The notes under the pieces: generated by a model
Told to the model about the DNA's origin: nothing
The model's input: only the letters and a program-made list of their open reading frames with translations
Database searches by the model: none
Shown here: positions 1 through 7,047 of the stretch, piece by piece
How positions within the stretch are numbered: the first letter of the stretch is position 1
Layout: every line of letters begins with the position of its first letter
Position numbers and translations under genes: made by a program
DNA from: a virus
DNA length: 27,298 nucleotides
IMG/VR virus record: IMGVR_UViG_3300010370_000191
Span: 1 to 27,298 of that record
Direction: 5' to 3' (one strand)

Positions 1-75
1 TTGCAGCAATTGGAGCGATTGCAGCGGTTGGAGGCATTGCAGCAGTTGGAGGCATTGGAGCGATTGCAGCAGTTG
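1..75 (+). repeat. 9-bp tandem repeat coding LxxLxx
   Basis: Eight consecutive 9-bp units of the form TTG(C/G)AGNNN encode LQQ-LER-LQR-LEA-LQQ-LEA-LER-LQQ, followed by a final Leu. The units alternate TTGCAG and TTGGAG cores. The array touches the window edge and probably continues upstream. It sits inside the methylase gene just before the catalytic motif. Confidence 0.8.
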
Positions 76-396
76 AATTTTTACAATCAATCTTATGAGC
101 ATATTAATATCAAACCCAATTCAATCATTTATTGCGATATTCCTTATAAGGGAACAGCAGACTACGGGTCTCAGTTTAATCATTATAAATTTTTTGATTG
201 GGCTAATTCACAAGATAATCCTGTTTTTATATCAGAGTACAACGTCGAGGATAATAGATTTCGATGTATTTGGAATGAACCGAAAACAAGCTTGATCAGT
301 CGAACAAATACTACTGGAAACAAGATAGAAAAAGTCTACGTCAACCGCTCGGGTTATGATCTAATTCTAAAGAATCTCAGAGGCAAAGGGGGATAA
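1..396 (+). CDS. DNA adenine methylase (Dam/D12 class), C-terminal part
   Basis: The visible 131 residues look like the C-terminal part of a phage N6-adenine DNA methyltransferase. A hydrophobic strand leads into YCDIPY (residues 44-49), the place of the catalytic motif IV (D/N)PPY, here with Ile for the first Pro. It is followed by KGT, a FDWAN-like helix and a strand VFISEYN, as in D12-class phage methylases. The N-terminal AdoMet-binding FxGxG motif is not in the window, so the gene almost certainly begins upstream and the TTG at base 1 is not a real start. Residues 1-25 are a Leu-every-third-residue repeat (see separate entry). The stop directly abuts the terminase small subunit gene, so the two are probably co-transcribed. 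The likely role is modifying phage or host DNA against restriction; this is inferred from the family. Confidence 0.72.
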   Translation: MQQLERLQRLEALQQLEALERLQQLNFYNQSYEHINIKPNSIIYCDIPYKGTADYGSQFNHYKFFDWANSQDNPVFISEYNVEDNRFRCIWNEPKTSLISRTNTTGNKIEKVYVNRSGYDLILKNLRGKGG

Positions 397-849
397 ATGG
401 CGAAAGGGAAAACAGGTCCTAAACCTAGTTATAGACCGGACTTTCATCCACAAGACTTTATCGAAAGATCTAAACGAGGCGAGACGTTAACGGAAATCGC
501 TGGCGAGTGGAATCTTAGCCGAACTACTGTTTACGAGTGGAATAAAAAATATAAAACAATGGCTAACGCCATAAAAAAAGGGCAAGAGGCTTGCGAAGCG
601 TGGTGGATCAAGCTGGGCAAGGCCGGAATGCTAAATGAGGCTAAGCTAAACGGAAAGCCAGTGAAGGTTAATTTAGGCTTTTATGTCTGGTTAACCAAAA
701 ACCTATTTAAGTGGAGTGATCGAGTCGAAGAAAAGCAGATTCAAAAAGTTGAGACAAAAACTTTAAGCCACAATGAAATTAAAACTATTCTTGAGAAAGA
801 CCCTTTTTTAAAAATAGGTAAAAAGAATGACGCAAAAAGTTCCAAATGA
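397..849 (+). CDS. terminase small subunit (putative)
   Basis: This 150-residue basic protein sits directly before the large terminase gene, the usual place for the DNA-recognition subunit of the packaging motor. Residues about 20-52 (DFIERSKRGETLTEIAGEWN, then LSRTTVYEWNKKY) read as a helix-turn-helix of the kind found in small terminases. The aromatic stretch around residues 66-105 may be the oligomerization region. The C-terminus is Lys-rich. An AAAGGGGGA ribosome binding site lies 5-13 bases before the ATG, overlapping the end of the methylase gene. The assignment rests on position, size and the HTH; it could be another DNA-binding packaging protein. Confidence 0.7.
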   Translation: MAKGKTGPKPSYRPDFHPQDFIERSKRGETLTEIAGEWNLSRTTVYEWNKKYKTMANAIKKGQEACEAWWIKLGKAGMLNEAKLNGKPVKVNLGFYVWLTKNLFKWSDRVEEKQIQKVETKTLSHNEIKTILEKDPFLKIGKKNDAKSSK

Positions 850-1030
850 TTCTCAAGTAGAAAGTCTAATGAAACGGATTCAAACTTTGGAAGTGACTTG
901 CCTAAAGCTTGAAGCCGAAAGAGATGCCCACATGGAAGTGATTAAGCAGCTCTTTGGTTATATCCTTAATCCTCCTGATGACTTGTTTCTAGCACAGCTT
1001 AAAGAGCATGAAATTTCATCCGGAAGTTGA
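827..1030 (+). CDS. hypothetical protein, short coiled coil
   Basis: A 67-residue protein whose first 23 bases overlap the end of the small terminase gene and whose last 23 bases overlap the start of the large terminase gene. Tight overlap on both sides supports translation by coupling. The middle (VESLMKRIQTLEVTCLKLEA and onward) has heptad-like spacing and probably forms a coiled coil. I do not recognise the family. It could be a packaging accessory protein, but only the position suggests that. Confidence 0.55.
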   Translation: MTQKVPNDSQVESLMKRIQTLEVTCLKLEAERDAHMEVIKQLFGYILNPPDDLFLAQLKEHEISSGS

Positions 1031-3383
1031 AAGAATTGCTCAAGGTCTTAAAGAGCTCCATGAATGCTGGATTCCGCATGACGGACAAGTTTTAGTCGGT
1101 GCACCTTTAATCTCAGGAGAGGTGAAAGAAGTCTTTGCACAGTGTGGGAGGAATTGGGGTAAGGCTTTAGATATAGAGACTGAAATTCCCACTCCATCTG
1201 GATGGAAAAAGCTGAAAGATGTTTTTCCAGGGGATTTAGTTTTTAATGAGAAGGGCGAGCCAACGCGCGTTATTGGTCAATCACCTATTTATAGAAACCG
1301 TGAATGTTATGAACTGATCTTTGATGATGATTCGAGAATTATAGCCGACGGAAACCATAACTGGATGACACGTTCAAAACAGGAACGGAAAAGAAAAAAA
1401 CCTCCTTCAAAAAAAACGACATTAGAGCTGATTAAACAGATTAAAGTAAGGATTGAATACAACCATCAGATTCAACTTAATCTTTCAGTTCAGTATCCTG
1501 AAAAGAAACTACCTATTGATCCTTATTTGCTTGGAGTTTGGTTAGGTAATGGAAATAGAACTCAAGCTACATTGTGCCAATACGATCAAGAGGTCATTCA
1601 GATTTTAAAAGATCGTGGATTTGAAATTACTAATCACTCTGAGCGAAATAATTACGGAGTTTTAGGCTTATTAGAGATTTTAAGAGAAAATAATCTTTTA
1701 AAAAATAAACATATTCCAAAAGATTACCTAAATGGCTCAGTTGAGCAAAGAATAGACCTTCTTTGTGGACTCATGGATACAGATGGCACGGTGAGTAAAA
1801 CTGGTAACTGTTGCTTTGATAATACGAATGAAAATATCGCCATGGACTTTAAAGAGATTGCAGAGAGTCTTGGATTTAAATGCACAGTTAAAAAACGTGT
1901 AGGGAAGCTTCGAGAGGTTGAGCATAAGCTTTGTTATCGTATTTATTTTAGTCCAAACTTCCAAATCTTTAAACTAAGCAGAAAAGCTAAGATACTTGAG
2001 CCATGGCTTAATAAACATAAAAGAAGGCATAGAACTTTAGTCGGATTTAAGAAGGTTGATTCCAGACCAGTAAAGTGTATTTCAGTAGAGAGTCCATCTC
2101 ACTTATTTTTAGCTGGCCGTCAGTTTCTCGTTACTCATAACTCTGAATTAGTTTCATACCTTCTTTGGAGGTACGCCTATACTTTTCCAGGAAGTGAGAA
2201 CTATTACTTTGCACCTTATATGAAGCAGGCTAGGGAAATCCTTTGGGCTACCAGGAGAATCCAAACGATAGGACCTCAGCATTGGATTGAAAGTGACCCA
2301 AATAATACCGAGATGAGAATCACTTTCACGAACGGCTCATTTATAAAACTAGATGGTTCAGACAATGTGGAAGCGTACCGAGGCGTCAAGCCAAAGGGCT
2401 TAACTGTGTTTGACGAGTTTAAAGACTTTAGGCCTGAGTTTTATGAGGCGTACGATCCAAACAGGGCAGCTTTTGATAGTCCTCTTATGATTATTGGAAC
2501 GCCGCCTGAGTTTGAGTGTCAGTTTACTAAGATTGCAGAGAGCTACAAGAAGGATGACACGAAGCGATTCTTTCACATGCCCACCAGTGCCAATCCTTAT
2601 ATTAGTCAGGACTGGCTAAGAAAAAAGCGAGACGAGCTCTACAATCGAGGAGAAGGCGATAAGTGGGAAAGAGAGTACGAAGCTAAATTCGTTCGAGGCG
2701 GTGCGTCTGCAATCTTTCCAATGCTGTCTAATGAAATGGTATTTCCACATGAGCAACTCATGGGTGAGCTGTGGAGAGATAGAAAGAAGCTAACCTGGAT
2801 TTTGTGGGCCGACCCTGCAGGCGCAAGCTGCTTTGCAGTTCTTTTTTGCGCAATTAACCCCTATTCAAAAGTGATCTATTGCTTAGACGAGATTTACGAG
2901 ACTGAGCAGAGTCAAATGACGGTTGGCAAGATTTGGCCACGGATTAGGGAGAAGAAAGAAGAACTGTCAGACTTTGAGTGGCGACAAGGTTACGACGAAG
3001 CAGCTACTTGGTTTGCTAACGAGGTTCTAGACCTATTCGGAGAAGGATTAGAACCTACTCGCAAGATGAAAAGTGATAAGATGACAGGCCTATCGATGAT
3101 TAAAGACATCATGCTCTCTAAGCGGATTAAGATTTCATCTCGCTGCGTCAAACTATTCTGGGAGTTTGAAAATTATAGAAGAGACTCAAGCGGAAAGATT
3201 CCTAAACTCAATGACCACTTAATCGATAACTTTCGGTATATTTTAGATAGTGAGCACTATTCGATTCTAAATGTGCCAGAACCTAAAGTTGATCCTGCGA
3301 CTACAAAATCAGGTTTTACGCCTGCTGATGACTTTCCTGACTTGTTTAGAAAAGAATCTGATATAGAATGGAGTTATGACTAG
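1008..3383 (+). CDS. terminase large subunit, interrupted by an intein
   Basis: The packaging motor ATPase/nuclease. The 791-residue precursor contains a 326-residue intein (residues 53-378); the spliced protein would be 465 residues. Walker A is GRNWGK (47-52) joined to Ser379. Walker B with the catalytic Glu is LTVFDEF (465-471), and IIGTPP (495-500) fits the ATPase coupling motif. The C-terminal nuclease domain shows WADPAG (Asp602), a central GYDEAA segment and the late DHLIDNFRY motif, the usual acidic positions of the RNase H-like fold. The extein lacks a long N-terminal extension. The start overlaps the previous gene by 23 bases. Without splicing the Walker A loop is split, so intein removal should be required for packaging. 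Confidence 0.93.
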   Translation: MKFHPEVERIAQGLKELHECWIPHDGQVLVGAPLISGEVKEVFAQCGRNWGKALDIETEIPTPSGWKKLKDVFPGDLVFNEKGEPTRVIGQSPIYRNRECYELIFDDDSRIIADGNHNWMTRSKQERKRKKPPSKKTTLELIKQIKVRIEYNHQIQLNLSVQYPEKKLPIDPYLLGVWLGNGNRTQATLCQYDQEVIQILKDRGFEITNHSERNNYGVLGLLEILRENNLLKNKHIPKDYLNGSVEQRIDLLCGLMDTDGTVSKTGNCCFDNTNENIAMDFKEIAESLGFKCTVKKRVGKLREVEHKLCYRIYFSPNFQIFKLSRKAKILEPWLNKHKRRHRTLVGFKKVDSRPVKCISVESPSHLFLAGRQFLVTHNSELVSYLLWRYAYTFPGSENYYFAPYMKQAREILWATRRIQTIGPQHWIESDPNNTEMRITFTNGSFIKLDGSDNVEAYRGVKPKGLTVFDEFKDFRPEFYEAYDPNRAAFDSPLMIIGTPPEFECQFTKIAESYKKDDTKRFFHMPTSANPYISQDWLRKKRDELYNRGEGDKWEREYEAKFVRGGASAIFPMLSNEMVFPHEQLMGELWRDRKKLTWILWADPAGASCFAVLFCAINPYSKVIYCLDEIYETEQSQMTVGKIWPRIREKKEELSDFEWRQGYDEAATWFANEVLDLFGEGLEPTRKMKSDKMTGLSMIKDIMLSKRIKISSRCVKLFWEFENYRRDSSGKIPKLNDHLIDNFRYILDSEHYSILNVPEPKVDPATTKSGFTPADDFPDLFRKESDIEWSYD
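1164..2141 (+). mobile_element. class 3-type intein with LAGLIDADG endonuclease domain
   Basis: In-frame 326-residue insertion exactly between Lys and Ser of the Walker A motif of the large terminase. Block A is ALDIETEIPTPSGW; it begins with Ala, not the usual Cys/Ser. Block B is GNHNW (precursor His117, Trp119). Block F is KCISVESPSHLF (Cys357). Block G is FLVTHN with +1 Ser (Thr376, His377, Asn378). Ala1 together with Trp, Cys and Thr at the block B, F and G positions matches the W-C-T signature of class 3 inteins, which splice through a branched intermediate on the block F Cys. Two dodecapeptides are present: LLGVWLGNG (174-182) and LLCGLMDTDG (251-260). The first has Asn where the catalytic Asp is expected. 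Confidence 0.92.
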
Positions 3384-3582
3384 CACGCTCCTTGCGTTGA
3401 TTATTTTATTTTCAATCTTAAGTATTCTAGCACTTGGTCTTTCTTTAATTGCTTTAGTCGAAGTCAAAGCAATGGCAAAGAGCACACACTCTATTCAATA
3501 CATCCCAGCTAATCCTGAGTTTGAGAAGGTCACTCAGGACTTAGAAAGTAAACTAAACAAAGACCTGTTTGAGGCGGTATGA
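3376..3582 (+). CDS. small membrane protein
   Basis: A 68-residue protein with one strongly hydrophobic segment (residues about 4-31, LLALIILFSILSILALGLSL and onward) followed by a short polar tail ending KDLFEAV. It overlaps the end of the large terminase by 8 bases and the portal start by 4 bases (ATGA), so it is translated as part of the head operon. One transmembrane helix with the tail on either side is the only confident structural statement. The family is not recognised. Small membrane proteins between terminase and portal are sometimes lysis or assembly accessories, but nothing here decides that. Confidence 0.65.
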   Translation: MTSTLLALIILFSILSILALGLSLIALVEVKAMAKSTHSIQYIPANPEFEKVTQDLESKLNKDLFEAV

Positions 3583-5801
3583 GCTACTTTTTTGATGGAG
3601 CATTAGACACTTTAGACAAAAGTTTTTCCCAACCAAAGTATCCTCTATATAGCTTAGACCTTGACGATCCTAGAAACGATCAGGACGTACTTCGATGGCT
3701 TTCCTCTGAGCTAGGATTCTTAGAGCAAGAAAATGAACCACGCATTCGAGTGATGAGAAGAAACCTTGCTCTCTATAAAGGCATTCAATACCAGGAATTA
3801 GAAACTAGGCTTGATGCAAGGGACAGAGGCACAGATAGGGCTCAAGTTGTAAGAAAGATTGTCTGTAACCACTTATATGATCTAGCCAAAAATAGGGCTT
3901 CACGTCTGATTAAATTTAAGCCTGCTGTGGCGATCCTTCCAACCAATGATGAGTTAGGCGATAAGGTCGCAGCGAAGGTAACTAAGCAATTACTTGACCA
4001 TATCTGGTATGAATCAGACTTTGAGGGAAAGATTCAAACTCAACTTGTGACTAATGCTCTTGTGATGGGTGAGAGTTATCTTTTCATTCTTTGGGATGAG
4101 GACTCAGGGGATTTGAATCCTGCTTGGGTTAAGGCATCCAAAGAGCATGGCGGGAAAGTCCCTTTGCTTGATTCAAGTGGTAATCCTACAAAAGACCCGC
4201 AAGGAAACATCGTCTATATTGATAGACCAGTAAGAACTGGTGATGTTGATTACCGAGTCTGGCTTGCATCTGAAGTTCTAATGCAAAAGAAAAAGAACTT
4301 CGTGGATGTAGACTACTGCTTTACTCGTGAGCTCGTTAATACTCAGGAGTTAAGACAACTTTACCCAGATAGTGCGTCCAAGATTAAAGATTTGGATGAC
4401 GCACAAGTTTATGACTACGAGAAAATGGAAATGCGGCCTGCAAGGGGTGAACAGGTAGTTTATACCTTCTGGCACAGACGGTCGAGAATGATGGACAAAG
4501 GCCGAAAGATTGTCTTTTTGAAAGATGTCATCTTGGAGAATACTGAGATTCCATTCTCACATGACAAACTTCCATTCATTCGTTTCACAGACATTGAGTA
4601 CCCAGGCGAACTTTACGGAGTTTCTTTCTTTGAGAATATTAAGCAGCTTACTGGCACATATAACAATATTACTAACATGCTAGTTAGAAACATTGTGCTT
4701 GCTTCGCATCCTAAGTGGATGGTTCCTGCAGGATCAGTAGCATTAGACAGGCTTGGAAATGACATGACCATTGTCCAATACAAAGGCCCAGTCGCTCCTG
4801 TGCTTGCAACAGCTCCCACAGTTCCAGCTGATGTTTTTGGGTTTAGAGAAAAGATTAAGGAAGAATTTCAGCAGATTTCAGGAGTGTTTGGAGTAAGCCG
4901 AGGTGAGCCACCTCCTGGTATTAAAGCAGGTGTAGCCCTTCAGTTCTTAAGCGAGCAGGAATCTGAGCGGTACAATGAATTAGTTCTGAAATATAACGAC
5001 ATGATTTTAAACATCGCTAAAATGACGCTTGCAGTCTGTGGCGACTACTATGACGAATCAGACGAGCGTATGATTCGAGTCATTGGAAAAAACAACCAGT
5101 GGATGACTAAGTTTTTTAATGTGGCCTATTTGGAGAAAGACTATGACATTCGTGTTCAGAATTCTTCGGCCTTGCCGAGGTCTATTGCGGCTCGTACTCA
5201 GACTCTGCTAGATTTGAATGAGCGATTTCCTGACCAGTTTACATCCGAGCAAGTTATTGACCTGTTAGATTTAGGTCAGTCTGATAAGTTCATTGACGCT
5301 GCAACCGTTGCAGTAAGAACCGCTCAGGCGGAGAACGAAGAACTATTGAAAGAAGGTAAAGATGCCCTTTCAGAGGAATCCCTTGCTCCTAAGGAGTTTG
5401 AAAACCATTTGCTCCATTGGAGAGAACATACTCGATTGGTTCAGGAGTATGCTTTCAAATACCAGACGCCTGAAGCTGTTCAAAAAAGAGTAATGAATCA
5501 CATCATGGCCCATGAAATGCTCATGATGGATCTTGCAGCGAAGAATCCTTTATTTGCTCAAGAGATTTCAAAGTTATCTCTTTTCCCGATGTTTTTTAAT
5601 CAAGTACCACAAGTTGAATCTGTAAAAGAGGAAGGTGCACCTGTTCCTGGAATGCCTAATATTCCAGTAGGTGAGATGCCTGGATTACCTGTGAATCCTG
5701 CATTAGGCGGAGAGCCACAAGTACCAGTAAATCCAAATATGCCAAATATAGAGGAGCAATTAGGCCTATCAGGGCCAGTTGAACCTAGTTCATCCGTATA
5801 A
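3579..5801 (+). CDS. portal protein
   Basis: The 740-residue protein fits the portal of short-tailed phages: the dodecameric ring at the capsid vertex through which DNA is packaged. Reasons are size, position right after the terminase, and the sequence run. An N-terminal region has RRNLALYKGIQYQ; the conserved portal core follows (NHLYDLAKNRASRLIKFKP near residue 97, ALVMGESYLFILWDEDSGD near 161, ITNMLVRNIV near 364). A segment at about 437-460 reads FGVSRGEPPPGIKAGVALQF. The last 70 residues are Pro/Gly/Val-rich and low-complexity, outside the fold. The start overlaps the previous stop (ATGA) and has a GAGGCGG site just upstream. Confidence 0.88.
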   Translation: MSYFFDGALDTLDKSFSQPKYPLYSLDLDDPRNDQDVLRWLSSELGFLEQENEPRIRVMRRNLALYKGIQYQELETRLDARDRGTDRAQVVRKIVCNHLYDLAKNRASRLIKFKPAVAILPTNDELGDKVAAKVTKQLLDHIWYESDFEGKIQTQLVTNALVMGESYLFILWDEDSGDLNPAWVKASKEHGGKVPLLDSSGNPTKDPQGNIVYIDRPVRTGDVDYRVWLASEVLMQKKKNFVDVDYCFTRELVNTQELRQLYPDSASKIKDLDDAQVYDYEKMEMRPARGEQVVYTFWHRRSRMMDKGRKIVFLKDVILENTEIPFSHDKLPFIRFTDIEYPGELYGVSFFENIKQLTGTYNNITNMLVRNIVLASHPKWMVPAGSVALDRLGNDMTIVQYKGPVAPVLATAPTVPADVFGFREKIKEEFQQISGVFGVSRGEPPPGIKAGVALQFLSEQESERYNELVLKYNDMILNIAKMTLAVCGDYYDESDERMIRVIGKNNQWMTKFFNVAYLEKDYDIRVQNSSALPRSIAARTQTLLDLNERFPDQFTSEQVIDLLDLGQSDKFIDAATVAVRTAQAENEELLKEGKDALSEESLAPKEFENHLLHWREHTRLVQEYAFKYQTPEAVQKRVMNHIMAHEMLMMDLAAKNPLFAQEISKLSLFPMFFNQVPQVESVKEEGAPVPGMPNIPVGEMPGLPVNPALGGEPQVPVNPNMPNIEEQLGLSGPVEPSSSV

Positions 5802-5818
5802 TTAAATAAGGAGTTTAA

Positions 5819-7033
5819 ATGAGTGAAAGCGCAACGCAGACTACACCGAATGTGAATGTAGAAACTGCAAGTGTTCAGGAGCCCATTGAAGTGGTAGGCG
5901 GTAGTTCTCCAGTATCCTGGGACGAACTAGGAGCTGTAAGCCAATGGCGTAAAAACCTATCTGATGAGCCTGAAGTCAAGACTGCTCAAAGGCGAGCAGA
6001 AGAAGGCGATGATTTAGATGAGGTACTTAATAAGAAAGGAGAAAAGAAAGATGCCAAAGAAAAAAGCAGCGAAGAAAAAAGTAGCAAAGAAAAAAGTAAC
6101 AAAGAAAAAGATGAAGTAAAAAGTTCTAAAGAGACCAAAGCGGTTAAGGAAGCTTTGAAGGCCTTAAAATTAAAACAAGGCGACCAAGAAGTAGAGGTCT
6201 CTCCAAATTCCTTAGTTACCGTCAAGGTAGACGGAAAATCAGTTGAGGTTCCAGTTCAAGAAGTAATTAATCGTTACTCTCAACAGCGACACCTCGATGA
6301 CCTTTTCCGTAAACATAAGGCAGAGCGTCAAGAGTTCGAAGCAAGCCGTCAAAAGATTTCAGAATTAGTTCAAAAATCGCATGACCTATTAGCTCAGAAA
6401 AAAGACCTAAAAGGGTTTATTGAAATGATGAGCGAGAGTATGGGCGTGGACGGTCAAAAACTCTATCAGGACGCTGTAGAACAGATTAGACAAGTAGTCG
6501 AAGAAGAGAGTACGTTAAGCCCTGAGGAGAGAAGGCTTAAGCATTTAGAAGCTGAAAATCAGTACTATCGAACGAAAGCAGAGGCCGCAAAAGCTGCGCA
6601 AGCAGAAACGGCTAAGCTTAAACAGATCGAGTCACAGGTTGAAAGTGTTCTAACTTCAAAGGGAATGCAAAAGTCTGACTTCGTGCAAGCGTATGACACT
6701 TTAGTTAAGAATGGGTTCAAAGCTGAGGAAATCACACCTGAACAGGTGGGCTCCTATTGGGATAATCTTAAGCTAGTTGAAACGATTGAATCGAAACTAG
6801 TTCAAGCCAATCCTGAGTTAGCTGGAAACTATGAGGAAGTGGAAAAGCTTGCAAACCTTGCGATGCAAACCGAGGCTTCAGCTGAGGAAATCGAAGAGGT
6901 TATAAATCAACTCTACGCCAATGATTCGGCAAAGAAGTTGAGTAAAAAGATTTCAAAAACAATTAAAAAGTCTCAAATGGAAAATGGGCCAAAGCGTTCG
7001 GGCTCTGATCCACTTTTCTTTGATGACATTTAG
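5819..7033 (+). CDS. scaffolding protein (putative)
   Basis: A 404-residue, highly charged protein between portal and major capsid protein, the standard place for the scaffold that directs procapsid assembly and then leaves. Residues about 60-110 are almost only Lys, Glu, Ser and Asp. A short beta-like unit follows (VTVKVDGKSVEVPVQEVINR), of a type common in phage scaffolds. The rest is long predicted helix (about 160-270, Glu/Lys/Ala/Gln-rich). An AAGGAG ribosome binding site lies 7 bases before the ATG. No protease motif is visible, so it is probably a separate scaffold and not a protease fusion. Confidence 0.75.
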   Translation: MSESATQTTPNVNVETASVQEPIEVVGGSSPVSWDELGAVSQWRKNLSDEPEVKTAQRRAEEGDDLDEVLNKKGEKKDAKEKSSEEKSSKEKSNKEKDEVKSSKETKAVKEALKALKLKQGDQEVEVSPNSLVTVKVDGKSVEVPVQEVINRYSQQRHLDDLFRKHKAERQEFEASRQKISELVQKSHDLLAQKKDLKGFIEMMSESMGVDGQKLYQDAVEQIRQVVEEESTLSPEERRLKHLEAENQYYRTKAEAAKAAQAETAKLKQIESQVESVLTSKGMQKSDFVQAYDTLVKNGFKAEEITPEQVGSYWDNLKLVETIESKLVQANPELAGNYEEVEKLANLAMQTEASAEEIEEVINQLYANDSAKKLSKKISKTIKKSQMENGPKRSGSDPLFFDDI

Positions 7034-7047
7034 AAAGGTAAATAAAA

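Noticed and set aside
1-75. Start-of-window repeats as a CRISPR array
   Set aside because: Units are 9 bp with no spacers and continue an open reading frame.
1164-2141. Inserted region as a separate terminase domain or free-standing endonuclease gene
   Set aside because: It is in frame with both flanks, splits Walker A exactly, and has the terminal splicing blocks of an intein.
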